Of a stretch of 64,000 bases of DNA, positions 50,365 to 63,407 are shown piece by piece; the first letter of the stretch is position 1; each line of letters begins with the position of its first letter. The DNA is from Leptasterias polaris (Eukaryota > Echinodermata > Asteroidea > Forcipulatida > Asteriidae), in contig JAZGTN010000023.1 in NCBI GenBank assembly GCA_037783415.1, positions 720,501 to 784,500 of the forward strand, read 5' to 3'. A program made the position numbers and the translations under genes. A model generated the notes under the pieces. That model searched no databases, was not told the origin of the DNA, and saw only the letters and a program-made list of their open reading frames with translations.

Positions 50365-53300
50365 AATCTCCAAAGTTCGTAATCCTCAGACGACGAACTC
50401 CTTTGTGTGTTATCAAAGACGTATACATGTACCATTGAGTGTCATCTTTTCTATTATAATTTCCAAACTAATTATTACTTCAATAATGTATTTTGTTTAT
50501 AGATAGCCTATAGAGAGAACTTCTAAGAGATGTTGTAGACTGACTACAAATTATGTCCAGTTTTCAGTTGTGTTTTTGATTACGTGTAACTCAGACCGAG
50601 ATGCCCAGATACGTTGATTGAATCGTTTCATATACACGAGCAGTGAATATTTCAAAGTCCTTTTGAAAATTCAGTCTAGCGGAGATAGAATCTTCAACTT
50701 GTGCTCATGCGAAGCGACGACGAAATCAAGTAGAACACCACATAATGTTTAGCTAATTGCAGGTACATCTTAAAGCACTCAAATATTTCCTCAACTTTAA
50801 CTTTATTGCAATCATGAGGAAGGAGGAAACCGATAATTATTGTCTTAAGTTCTTTCTTTTAATACTTTTTGTTTCATTTTCTATTCCTCACAGTGACATG
50901 CTCTACAAATATTCCATGTGCATATTGATGAAGTTGTATGGCCAGATTTGCTCAGAAATAATGTATATTCTGCAATTTCGGGACGAATTTTGACATGAAC
51001 CTGTTCAAAAACGAAAAACATAAATAACTTTCGCATATGACATGGACATTGCACACAATACATGTAACATGTCAAACTGTCTGTACACGGCTGTATAATG
51101 CAGGATCCCGACAATAATTCCATTTTAGTTTTTAACTAAATACAACTTATCATTGGCACATTTTTGTCGTGCATCCCTTCAATAGAAAGCTATAACTCCC
51201 TCAAATATACAAAAAATAGTCCAACTTTCAGGTGAAATCAGCCCAAGATCAGACCTATTGCATCTTTAATATATTTCTAATGTGTTTTCCTTCTTGAAAT
51301 TGAATCTAAGAATTAACATCACGTTCTATCTCGTGCAGTTTGCACTAATATGATTTGTTCCCAATTTGACGACAAATAACATGTGACCTTGGTGTAAATT
51401 TAGAAGGCTGTTTTGTTCTCGGACAACGTTATGATTTCCATCACTGTGTGTTTAGTTTAATTTTTAGTGTCGTGGACATTTATTTTGTTGCACAATTACA
51501 TTTCTTTCTATGAAGAGTTTGTTCATCAAACGCAATGTTACATCAAAACAATATGTCATCTTTCCTTTTCGCCAGAAACAACTAGTGGAAATTGTTTTTG
51601 TCAGGAATTACATTTTCAAACCATGTCAGCATTTCATTGTATTTTTTCTTTATATTTGTTTAATATTTTTTAAATAAAATTAGTATAGGACCAATTTCCA
51701 TCGCGTTTTAAATAAATTCCACTGGGCCAGTGTTTTACTGTTGATACAAATCCACCAAATACAAGTTACAAGTGCATGATTCAGACCATCTTGTTATAGG
51801 CCTACAGTCAAAACTGAGATTGCTTCCGGAGCGTTTCTGATCCAAATTTAAATTGATAAGTTATGACGTGATATGTTTACGGATTGTGTACTTCACGAGG
51901 TGAGCGTCTATGAGTCTAAGTCCATGTCCAGTCCAGCACTCCCATGTCACGACCTGTGACGGTTTCATTTCAGTTAGTGACTGTAAACCATTCCATCATA
52001 CATTTTCATTTTCAGAAATGATCTATTAGTCTGGTTGATGAAGCAGAACTCTTTAAAAAAAGTCGAGTTGATATGGAAATGTAAACATCGCTTGTTGAGG
52101 AGTTTGTCTTCAGGCGTCACGACCCACGGCTTCCGTAACCTCCAATTTGAGGGCGTGCAACAACTCTTTCCCGTAATGTCCGTCTCTCTGAGTGGGTTGT
52201 AATAAATACATACCCTATAGTGGGTCATAAAGGCGACCGAACCACCTGCCTAATAATCGAACTTAATGGAAAGATCAATAGTACCGTCCGCTCGTTGTCG
52301 ACAACCCCCTTGCATTGACCAGGATGTTTCGGATCACGCTCAATGCGGGGATTTTATCTACGAGGATTGTTTTTCTTACCAATCGCTCCGTTGTTTAATG
52401 AGCAAAAATCCATACAAGTTTTATTATAGAATTTAATTTTGTGACAGTTTGATACCTACAGGATTGGTTTGTTTAATATACAAATATAGTACATTAAGGG
52501 TTCACTTGTATTAGATTAAGCAATCCCCTAAAATATTATAAACCAATTGCATTTCTTATTCATGTCAGTTACATATAAGAAGACGCGTTTGTAGCTCAAG
52601 ATGAACCGGATGAAGTCTCTGGGGTCAAGTCCACTCAAAATGGGCCAAGACCTTATATCTTCAGGAAGAGAGATTGGTATCTGAATTTGATACAAGCAAG
52701 CCTACACGCATTACTTGGAATCTTGGGCATATTTTATGCCTATAAGAGGCGTTCTGCTCCACATTCTCAATCTACGAATAGTGTTGCAAATCCCTCTTGG
52801 TTGATCTTGGTGAGCATTTCTTCATATTAAGGGTCATTACACTTAAGATTCTTCGCCATCAGACTACCGCGTCTATACTTTGACTATAACGGTGTGGCCT
52901 ACTTTATAGTGACAATAAAGCTTCGTATTGAGTCTGACAGGTGACTGCAGTGGGTTGAAATATCTGTCTCGACACGTCACTGTGTCTTCAATATCAGCAC
53001 CGTTTCATCTACCGTACTGTTGTTATTCTAGGTTGACGAAACCTTTTTGTACAAGACGCAGACCTATTTTAGTTGCACCTTGTCCCATCCCCCAATATAT
53101 TTTATAATGGACCTTTCTTTGAGATACTAAAGTTAAAATAAAAACGTCTTATATAAATCCAGATATGATTATAATATCCGAGTTTGAAACCACTTAAGCA
53201 AGTTGTCGCATTTGTGATCATTCAGACATAAATTAAATTTGAATTTCAAAGATTACTTGAATAAATCATCTATGAGTATTATACATAAAAGTAGCCATTG

Positions 53301-56300
53301 TCAATGAACTTGTACAAAATCAATGTTTTCGCTTGCCAGGGAAATGCCAAACAAAACTTTTTACCGAGACCGTTAATTGCTTCTTTACCCTGAACGTATC
53401 GGGAAGCTTCTTCAAGTTCGTGTTCTAACTCCTCCTCATGTTGTACTAGATCATTGGAAAGAAATCATTCACACTAATGATGGCTTTCCTTTAAGTGTAT
53501 AACTCCACAATGGAGCCCTGGAAAGAAAGTAAGCTTTTCGGAACCGTTGCAACGCGTCGGAAAAACTACTTTTCGTATCCTCAGATGGAACTTGATGTTG
53601 CAGAAATCGTTTTGCTTAACCACCCCCTAAAACTTTGTAAAATACTGCAGAATTTTCACAAGGGACGGGTATTCACAAGCTTATGACAGGGTACATGACG
53701 GTTGAACATACCGGTAAATCACTAAGTGATCGATGATGACTATTACTGGCAGTAATGAAGACAAATAGACTGTGTTGGTATCTATACTTCATTGTGGAGA
53801 CCGTAAACAAAATGTCCCCCCCCAAAAAAAAAAATCTTGATTTCAACTAAACCTCCCATTAAACTTCTCTTGTTTCAAACCAATGATATACTTTCGTAAT
53901 GTACGTCATACATTTCATTAGTAAAGGCTTGTTGGTCATTACACGATAATTTTTGTTGTATCATTCACTGGGACCCAAGATGGCTTTCTTTCTGCTAAAA
54001 CAATACATGACTGATTTATAATGAGTATGACAAACCATGGTCAATTAGTATTCTCAAAGAATATCAGTTGTGCTGTAAGCTACCGCAGAGGTTTTTCTAA
54101 AATACTTCGGTATCATCTATGAGATGACGGTGCTTAAATTTGTACAGTCAAATAGATTTAACAAATAATGTGTTTCTTAATTCGACAAACTCCGTTATCA
54201 GACGGTTTTCTTTAAAACTTTAAAGCACACTGCTTTGGAATTCACATTAATTCCCTTTTCTTCTTACGATGTCACTGAGTATCAAGGCGTCAATATTCTG
54301 GTGAAATACCTGGTCAGATAATTTATATATATTAATGTGAGCATGAGCGCATTACGGGAACATAAGATTTATTAAATCAGTCTGTCGCCATCTAGTGTCC
54401 TGAAGATTCTACAATCTGAATCAAATCAATGATGCATCATGTACAAACCTAAGAAGCATTCCCTCTCTCTTTCATTAAGTATAGCTCTACGAGAGACCCT
54501 TTTAGTGCAATTTCTGAACACCTTTGATAAGCCCTTATGCTTTTATTACAGCTTGATGTCTAAATGCGTTTTGTAATTGCTCGCCAATTGATTAAAAAGA
54601 CCACATTTACCAATAACAAATTTTTATGCTGAATGTCCTAATTTTGTTAATCCTAAGTTGCTTTCCGTGGCTGTGATCCGAATCCGGAACATCCTGTCCT
54701 TTCCAAATTGTTGTTTAATTCGACTTTGCTGTCCGTCGCCCCCGAGTCAACCTTCTCTTCATTCTAATTAAATATGAACTAAATTAGCAATGAAACGAGG
54801 AGCGTGACCGTGACTGTGGAACTTTACTCAGCAGTTAGTACAGCCAATAGCCCCTTAATTTTTAATACCTAACCCGTGGCCGGAACAGAACAGAACAGAG
54901 TTGGTGGGAAAGCCATTATCTGTGGTTTTACCTTCACACAACTGTGTTTGGTCGACTGATTGATTAAAAGTGATATCCATGGGGAACGATTTGATGTTTT
55001 GTCTTATCGCAGCTTAGATGTTCGGGCGTAAAGCATCCGGCTGACTTACAACACCGTAGCACCATGCTCCTTTCTTCCTCTTGTTGTTTTAATATTTTAA
55101 GGGTCTGTGGTCAAAGCTACAAAGTGAATGCCGAGGTCAGAATAATTAATTCCAGTGAAATTCATTTATTAATTAATTATTAATGTGTGTCACAGGCCAA
55201 GTGTACTTTTTCGTTCGTGCTTTTGGTTATGTAAAACTTATCACTCCTGTTACGAGTATCAATTATACGATATTACAGTCATTCCAACTTAGGAATCAAA
55301 TCATGATTGGTGAGCCGGAAATAATGGGTCTCTGACCAATTATATCGACTTACATGATTGGAATGAACACCCCTTTAACAATGCACTTTCCAATTTTAAA
55401 GAACTACATATATGTATTTTTCTTGTGAAACATCTCTGTGACATTGGCAGTGACACATTATTGTGACACGTTGATTTTATATGAGACACAATTTTCAGTA
55501 CATTTAGTAGACTTCACCGAGGTACAATTACTTGTGAAAAGTTGTGTCCTCTGGACGACAAAGAGCCCCAATAAAACCGCTGTATAATGTATGGCTTGGA
55601 GGACAGATTTGATGTAGCTGTAATCCTTCTCTATTTAGGTCATACTAAAACCACAAGTATGCCATCTAAAGAACCGATGGAAACAGAAATGCAGCAACGT
55701 GAATCAGTGCTTCATTTCTGTACAATTTTAGAATCAAATTTAAGCACTTGTCTTATGAGCGAACTGCGAACAGCAGTTTTATTTGCTTTTATCTCTAGAA
55801 CCTGAGGCTGAAGTTTTAAAATCATGTCAGCCATAAAACACCGCCAATATGAAGATTCCACAAATTGATAACTTTGAATTACCCACTGTTGCCATAGTAA
55901 CACAGAAAGGAAGACGTTCAAAGGACTTCTGGTGGAACAAACGTCTTCATTGAAGCGTGCCAGCCAGTATCGTTGTGGGCCTCGGGCATTTGTATTAATG
56001 TCACATTGAACCATTTATATCTAAACTCCAAAAGGGACTCTCTGTGGTTGGTGAGCAGTTCTTTGAAGACACCACGGCACTGCTGTGTTTGGGGAGATAT
56101 CATTGCTCTTATCCCGGCTCCAGTTTCTTTGATTAATGCAAGTAGGTTAGCCGGAACTTGATCGTTTTTATCTCTATAATTTTTATCCTAACCCCGTGAA
56201 GTTGAATATATGAAGAACACTTAAAAGGCCATTTATTGAGCTCAACTGTTGTCAAGAGAGTTTCATTATTTCTAGCCTCTTGCTCCCCAGTGACACCTCT

Positions 56301-57144
56301 TGGTGTTCCTTGAATGGCCACCAAGTCAGTCTGAAGGAAGTAGCTGCAAATACTCAGGTTTCAAATTTCCATCCTAAGCTTACTATTGTTAAAAGTCTGT
56401 AATTTGTAAAAATTTGATACAAATATCAGATTTTGAAAAAGGGAACACTGCGGGTTTGAATTTCATAATGACATCAGCGGGATTATTTTGTTTATCTGAC
56501 TGCGATGTTGGGTCTTTTCAGACAAAACCAGCAGCCTCAAGACGAAATGGCTTCTTGAAGATCAAGGTGGAGGCGTGAGAGACATTTTAAGACTTCTTAT
56601 ATAATAGTTGCATTCTACTGATGTAGATTTTGTTGTCCTTCATCACGTTTGATTAATTGAACACTTCTCGCCATTCAGGATTAGATGAAACACTTGTTCT
56701 CCTTTTCTAAGGTTTTTAAAAGGTTAAACGTTTGGCATTTCTTCAAGTACACCATACGTGACAACTTTATCGACAACGATCACTGCCTATCTGTAAGGAG
56801 GTGTTTAAATGGACTTCAAATCAACTATACTCATAAATAAACCTAGGTTTGGTTCCAAGGCAAACTCAACTTGTTTTGTCAAAATATCAAGACGTCACTT
56901 TAATAACTTTTGTATTAATGTTTTGTTAAATTTCTTGAAATGTGAGGTTTTAAAATAAATAAAGTAAAACAATGTTCGCCCCTTTATATCATTAATTTCA
57001 GTCAATTGCAATTTTGTATTACGGGGAAAATCACATTTGACAATATTTCTACACTTGAAAATTACTTATTCCCGCAAAGGTTGGCGACAAATCTTTCGCC
57101 TGAATGTTCCCGAAGTTTCAATCAGTCAGAGTGATTTGTTTTAG

Positions 57145-57346
57145 GGGGGGGGGGGGGGGGGGGGGGGTGACATCGATGGACTGCAGCAATCCAAATAGCA
57201 ACTTTGAATTAAATTACCAAATTCTTCAGGAGCAAACCAGTTATGTTAGCTTGGGAATAGCAGAGATTCGTTGCATGCCGCAATCAAGATGCTTCAAGTA
57301 CAACACAGGGAGGCTAGATTGTGAAGTCTTCGTTAAGCATGCTCAG
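57145..57346 (+). CDS. candidate exon, cysteine-bearing (PAN-like?) sequence
   Basis: An open frame follows a TTTTAG acceptor-like site that runs straight into a poly-G tract (57144-57167), and ends at CTCAG|GTGAAA, a reasonable donor, in phase 0. The peptide after the Gly run has MDCSNPNSNFELNY, then IRCMPQSRCFKYNTG and LDCEVF. The spacing C-x5-C-x3-YN-x4-C loosely resembles PAN/apple domains, but the match is weak. If real it belongs to a gene whose next exon might be 62786-62859, with the 5.26-kb transposon in the intron. The exon start is uncertain because of the poly-G. Confidence 0.25.
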
Positions 57347-57870
57347 GTGAAAAATATTCAGTTTATAATAGGCCATGGGGCATAGGGCTAAAATGTGCTC
57401 AATTTGACAATTTCGTGCAACAACGAAGGGGATTACTTAAAATTGCTATAGATGGGTTGGGAATGTGCTCCTGAACAAGAAAAACCATGTGCCCAGACAC
57501 CGAGGGTGCTCATTAATTTTTAACACGCACTTTTTAAAATGCAAGTAACATCAACTACACGTTACGCTAACTTGATAAAAATGCAAGTAACATCAACTAC
57601 ACGTTACTGCTTTTTCTTTTATTTCTGGAAAGTTGGAGGAGTAAAGTGAAAAAATTGATGGTAGTATTGTTTCTAGACAACCTTTTTACTGAGATACACC
57701 AATAAACATGAAATTTTTGAATCTAGATAGTCATAGAGATAAGTTGAAGATGCATCGGTCCGCCACAGCTGAAACACATGTTGTGCCGCAAATTTGTATA
57801 TTTTTTTTTTTTTTTTTAAAACCTCACTCAAGCGAACAAGAAGCTAATAGTAATAAACTACAGCTAGAGT

Positions 57871-58236
57871 TCATAAGTTCTGAGCAGGGGGCATGTTCAT
57901 AAGGATATTATGAATCCTGGACTTGAAAGACTGGGCTGATTGGGCTACAACGACAGAAGCAGGTAGTGAGTTCCAAAGCCTGGTACAGGATGATATAGAG
58001 GATCTCTGATGTTGAGACGTGCGTGATTTGGGGATGATGACAGTATCTTGATGTTGTGTACATGATTGCCTAGTAAAGCGGCGTGCTGTTTTTAGAGGAA
58101 GTTTGAGACTTTCAAGTGGATGGGGTAAAAGAGAGCACTGAATTTTTTCGAAAACTGTTAGGCCAGCTACTCGTCTTCGGTGGCTAAGGGGTTGGATACC
58201 GAGCTCTGCATGAAGATTTGGTGGAATGGAAACCAA
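57871..58236 (-). pseudogene. 3' end of a non-LTR retrotransposon reverse transcriptase ORF
   Basis: A 121-codon frame whose order of motifs (LSHRRRVAGLTVFEKIQ, RRFTRQS, IPKSRTSQHQRSS, RLWNSLPASVV, SFKSRIHNIL) is the usual C-terminal tail of LINE reverse transcriptases of the CR1/Jockey type. Catalytic motifs are absent because only the end is present, so this is a 5'-truncated copy, the normal outcome of LINE insertion. A poly-T stretch (57801-57817) on the plus strand, just past its stop, could be the A-tail read in reverse. Confidence 0.75.
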
Positions 58237-59277
58237 TTTTTAAAATTACCTTCTCACTTCTACCTTCTATGATCAGTTCATCTTGTTTGATTTGAAGAAT
58301 GGCAATGACTGGCAGCTGACTGCTGACTCTTTTTACTTTTAAGAAGATTCATTTTCAACTTATTTATTTAAAACAGTACAACATGTATACATTACGCATG
58401 TCATGGAAACTGCTTACATGACAACAGTGTTTAAGAGTACTGTTACTTTTGCTTAGTTTCCATGTTCAATACATAATGCATACATGCCAACAAGGTAGAC
58501 AGACATCAATAATTGAGCAATGAAATATGTTTTTGATATAAAGCAAAGTGTTTAATGGTTTTATACATATGCATTATCTTTCAAACACAATGACACATTA
58601 CATTTTTCTCTATAGATACATAGTCTTATTGAATGTTAATTGTATGAGAAAAAATACAACATTTTATCTACCAGTGAATTAATTGTTCCAAATTCCACAA
58701 GATAACTACAGTTGAAGAAACAGAAGTTTTATGATTCTCATGTAATCAGACTGTGCTCATGTAAGCTTCAACAAACAGAAACAATTATTTGAAAGGTGGA
58801 TGTGATTGGCTGCATTTTTTTAAAGTGCCAAATTAAAGAGCATTTTTCTATACAAACAAGCAGGCCTAAGAAAGTATAAAAAAAATTAATTTGAGTTTCA
58901 TATATAGCTTCATTACACACTGTTATGTTATCGTCAGTTTCTCTATGAACGGGCAGTGGGAAATTGCAATGATTACGAAACAGTGCAGAAGAAATTATTA
59001 TGAAGCTACACATTTAAAGTAACAGTATTTATATATAATATGCGTGGTGGCACCATCTCAAGGCTAGCTCTGCACCATACGTCAAGTTCTGCTCGGAAGT
59101 GGTTTATCATAATTACCAAGTTGAAGCCAATAGATGCAAAATTGCAGAGCCAAATTTGAACTTGGTTAAATAGAACTTAGCCCAGCTACATGTATGCACA
59201 GATCAGAGCTGCTTTTGCTGAGCCCTAGGAGGGGCCAGCTTCGCAAATTATGCAGCACATTTTTGTGCATGTTAAAG

Positions 59278-59795
59278 AATGGCTTCTGACTGGCACCCCC
59301 GAACAAAGATATTGACAAAATAGGGAAACCGCCAACATAGGGCTAGATAGCACAGTTGGTAGAGCGCCGGCACGTTAAACCGGAGGTCGTTGGTTCAAAT
59401 CCCGCTCTAGTCAATTTTTCTTTGTTCAACCCAAAATGATTTAAAAATTTACCCAGTCAGTTTCCCTTGTGGTTTATTATTTGATATCTGATATAAAAAG
59501 TCACATCCCCTTAAGGTGATCCCCTGGCTGCCGGTTCCCAGGTTGTATCGTATACTTGGGTGTGATCCCTGGCTACACGGCAGTTTGCGGTTGAATGGCT
59601 TCTGACTGGTACCCCCCGAACAAAGATATTGACAAAATAGGGAAACCACCAACATAGGGCTGTAGAGCGCCGGCACGTTAAACCGGAGGTCGTTTGTTCA
59701 AATCCCGCTCTAGTCAATTTTTCTTTGTTCAACCCAAAATCATTTAAAAATCTACCCAGTCAGTTTCCCTTGTGGTTTATTATTTGATATATGTT
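59278..59795 (+). mobile_element. tRNA-headed repeat, two head-to-tail units
   Basis: GAATGGCTTCTGACTGG begins units at about 59278 and 59595, a period of about 318 bp. Unit 1 has a full tRNA-like head (59340-59409: A box TAGCACAGTTGG, B box GGTTCAAATCC). Unit 2 (59657-59711) lacks part of the A box. Bodies share TTTGTTCAACCCAAAAT, CAGTCAGTTTCCCTTGTGG and GGTTGTATCGTATACTTGGG. Nested in the 5.26-kb element. Confidence 0.85.
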
Positions 59796-60049
59796 AAAGA
59801 ATCCTGAGAATTTATGATATAAAGGAGTGAGGCGGGATCACAAATGCAATCTTTGAATAAAACAAATGAATAGACGATATTATACTGATCTGCGAGTGTT
59901 ATTGATATTCTGCAGAAGCACTCGCAATATTTAAGCTTCATACATGAAAAGTGGTACCACGTCTTAATAGTTTACGAAAGTATTCGTCCGCAGACAACGG
60001 GCATGCGGGCTTAACTAAATCCCTTTAAAACCCTCCAACCTGATATATC

Positions 60050-62331
60050 TGTGCGTCTTACGACAGCTAGACTGGCAGTCGTACCATGGAGTACCAGTTG
60101 GTTGCCGGCATGGGTCGTTTGGAGGCCAAGAAAATTATATCTTGCGAAATTGATAGCAGCCTTCTTTGTTTGTCGTCTGGAACTTCCACAAAGTCTGCAT
60201 CATCCGGCTCACTGGACACACCTGTCATCCAAGCAAGGAAGTTGAACAGTTGAAAAGGAACCTCTGCCTTTACTTTCTCTTCTTTTAGGTCGTCAGAAGT
60301 AGGTGGATATGGTGGTGGTGAAGATGGCTTAATGGAGACAGCAGCCTTTATGATAAGTGCAGCTCTATACAGCATGCGAAGTGGTCATTTGTGGGTGGTA
60401 CTTTGGATTCTGAAACAGTTGGTATAGTCTCCTCTTCCACATCTGTGCTGTCATCTGTTGAACTCCCTGCTGTATCGTCCACCAAGTCCTCGGCCAAATC
60501 TTCAGCTGATAGACTCTCACTAAACACAATGTCACTCATGTTTTTATTTTTGGCTTTGACGAAGACTAGCTGTGGAAAGCTTTTCTGTAGTCGCGTCTTC
60601 AGATGCCATGTTCGATATGGTGCATCGGTGCCGCTGATTTCTTTAATGGCGCGGATAAATATCTTGTTGAGTTTACTCAATGTTAGAATTTCTTTGCCTA
60701 TAATTAGACGCTTTCTGATGGTGTCTTGGCTGAATTTGTTAAAAGCATCAATATAGCCATTTTGAACTGAGGTCAATGCATGGCTTGCGAGGTTTACTAA
60801 AAAATCTTGTGAAATTCTTGTAGCAGCCATGATGGTACTGAAGCTCCCTGGCAACCAAGTCCTCCCCTTCTATTTGATGTAGCATTTGTACATCCTCTTT
60901 TGCTTTTGCAGCCTTTAGAAGTTGACCTCCAGTGATGAGTTCACATTTTACAAGCCTTACCATTGACCTCTTTCCTGAAATGTGACTGCGCTTGTATTGG
61001 TTGCTATGGCAGAAAATGCACTCTTCAGGAAACATATGTCGCCTGCTCCAATCTCTTTTGCGGCTGTTTGCATCTGAGGAACGCAACATTCTCTTTCTGC
61101 TGGGCTCTCCACTACTTTCACTTACTACAACTGGGCCATCATCAAGTTCATTCATGTCTGTCCCGTCATCTGCAATAAAAGAGAACACAAATGTTTAGTG
61201 ATTAGAATGAAACTTTTTGTCAAAATATAAAAAACTGTATTTATTTTCTTCCTACCTACCAACCATTGAATTGTTGTCTAAACATAAACATAACACACAC
61301 ACACATACAAAATTAAATATTGTTTTGTCAGTTGCTAGTTAACAAATTAATAACCATGACAAAACAAAAACACAAAATAAAAATAACCTCAGTTTTAAAT
61401 TTTCCAAACATTCATTTTAGTAAAAATGTGTACATGTATGTACACAATTATTTCTTAATTATTTGTGGATCCTAAAAACTGTAGTGAGGTATGACATAAG
61501 CCTGATGACAAACAACATAGCGGTAGCCCCAAATATCATGATACTGTAGAAGTAAAAGAGCATGCTTGCAATAGTACGATTCGTATTATAAATTGTAGTC
61601 TTGAAATAGATAAACAAAATCATAAAATGTACATGTTATCATGCATGACATGCCGAGTCTGCTTTGCATTTGTCAATTGAGTTTGAAGATATCAAAATCA
61701 TTGATAATGATAATAATAAGGCCAACTCAAAATATTCAGGAATTTATTATTAACTTGCTTGAATCAAGCATGATGATTTATTTGATCATGATACATGTCA
61801 ATAAAAAGTTAATTCTTTATTAATATTATCACGATCAGATTCAATGTTGCACTTGCAGAACAATTGAAACTTTTGTTTGGCTAAACTTAAAAGCTTACTA
61901 TAAAAAAATAAAAAATAAAAAAATAATAATTACAATACATAATATTAATCATAATATTAACATACATACCATGAGATGTAGATGTTTTGGTCTTTTTCTC
62001 CTTGAGTCTGTTCACTTTACTGATGTCACAAAAGCGACGAGAACATTCATAATGGTAGCCAATGTTAGGATTTTCTGGTTTGGCTTCGATCAATGCAGGA
62101 TTGTATATCGGCAAAATCAAGCCCAAGTTTTACCGCACAGTCGGTCAGTAAATCGCGTTCTTTGCAGTCATAGAGCAACCATTTACTCGAAAATAAAACA
62201 AAACGGGACCAACTTTTTTCAGGGAATTGAATGAAATTGCTTTTAGTTTTATTAACAACATGCATCACGCAAAATTTGGACGAAATGTGAACAGGTTTTG
62301 CTGTCACTTCCGTTGCGACGGGCGTCGCCAT
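60050..62331 (-). pseudogene. frameshifted ORF of a high-copy invertebrate protein family (transposon-borne)
   Basis: Starts at ATG 62331; exon 1 ends at 61970 (CATG|GTATGT) and exon 2 begins at 61169 (TTATTGCAG|ATGACG), a clean phase-1 junction. The reading order is: FIQFPEKSW, then GYHYECSRRF (the family's GYHxxC box), a CxxC near CIFCHSNQ, a second box ELQYHHGCYKNF, then SDIVFSESL, FQLFNFLAWMTG and RLLSISQDIIFLASK. I know this order from many uncharacterised multi-copy proteins of cnidarians, lancelets and echinoderms. The frame changes near 62100-62126, near 60800 (at a run of six T on the coding strand) and near 60365, and probably again near 60090; the expected C-terminal several hundred residues are absent. 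So it is a broken copy, or in part an artefact of homopolymer errors. Function unknown. Confidence 0.7.
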
Positions 62332-62785
62332 GTTGTTTTGTCAGCTACCGAACGGAGCTTAGTACGAGCTGCGTGATTGGCCAATTACCGCACCTGACGT
62401 ATCGGGAGCGCTCATTCGTTGAATTTATCACGTGAACAACCTTGTTCGCGAATGTTAAACCTGATTTTTTTATCGAAATTCTTTCTTTATTTGTATTTTA
62501 ATGTGCACGTATATTTATTGGGCACATTATTATATCGAATGGAATGAATATTTTGCTGATTTTCATGAATAAACAAAGTAGTCCCCATTTCTGTTGCACG
62601 AAAAAACGGATTTTAGCCCTATGCCCCATGGCCTATAACTTATTGCATCTGATTTGGCATTGGTCAATTGACGTATAACGAGATTGGGTCATATTTGGTT
62701 CGGTTTGTTTTATGGTTAGACACGTCGTGAGTTAATAAGATAGCGTCGTAACACATTAAGTTGCCTCTCGTTATTTCTCCATCAG

Positions 62786-62859
62786 CACGAAGCTTTGGGT
62801 GAATTGACTTCAGTCTTGGGGGTCACTAGCATTGACTTAGCAATCACAAGAACAAAGAG
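62786..62859 (+). CDS. candidate short exon
   Basis: Open over 74 nt between TTTCTCCATCAG and AGAG|GTAAAT, reading HEALGELTSVLG then VTSIDLAITRTK in phase 0, which would match the phase-0 donor at 57346. This is based only on splice-site context; no domain is seen. Low confidence. Confidence 0.2.
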
Positions 62860-63407
62860 GTAAATTAAAAACCAAAAAGATATCCACACTTTTTTGTTAA
62901 TTGATCAAATTAAACCAATGTCATTTCAGAAGAACGCATGTATAATAAAGATTACTTAAACATTTATAATTTCAAATTTTCTTGTTATCTTTCGTATGAC
63001 GTGCTACCTATACAAATGTTGTTTATTGTTATTTAATATTACCTTATATTCATACAACAAGAAAACTTCCTCAAGATGTTGACAACGAATGGCCAAATTA
63101 GTTTCACCAATTCATTTGAAATCAGCAAGTCAATTATTTTTTCCTTAAAGAAAATTCTTTCGCAAATGCACATAATTGATAACATGATTCAAACTTTCGA
63201 TTATAGCTGAAAGAAAGAAATTATGTTCAGTTGAAAAATCACCAGAAAATATCACCAGAAAATATCAAGTCACAATTTGATATTCGGTACCTTTCAAGTT
63301 TGCCGAAAATAAACAACTGGTGAATTTCTAAACAACTACTGTTTGGATAGATCAAGTTTGCTGGTTTACAGCACGCAGCAATTCGTCTGCTCACCGTACA
63401 TAGACCC
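62860..63407. other. nothing recognised
   Basis: AT-rich sequence with a short direct repeat CACCAGAAAATAT at about 63241-63264. No ORF, RNA gene or TIR element identified. Confidence 0.5.

Larger units (their letters stand above)
48300..57100. other. gene-poor interval
   Basis: Apart from the foldback element at 49090-49227 and the tandem repeat at 50153-50364, I recognise nothing. Short frames lack domains. The stretch 54.5-54.9 kb has intermediate GC and TAAT-rich segments that could be conserved non-coding sequence, but that needs cross-species comparison. Confidence 0.45.
57371..62633. mobile_element. 5.26-kb TIR transposon carrying a decayed ORF, with nested insertions
   Basis: Left end GGCCATGGGGCATAGGGC + TAAAAT and the exact inverse at the right end, 24 nt perfect. 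The homology continues imperfectly through TTTCGTGCAACA and GGGGA-TACTT (left has about 10 nt extra). TA flanks both ends (57369-57370 and 62634-62635). Inside, on the minus strand, starts a two-exon ORF about 300 bp from the right end, and the left part contains a non-LTR retrotransposon tail and a tandem tRNA-headed repeat. The TIRs and the ORF fit one DNA transposon copy that has decayed. The superfamily is not assigned. Confidence 0.7.
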
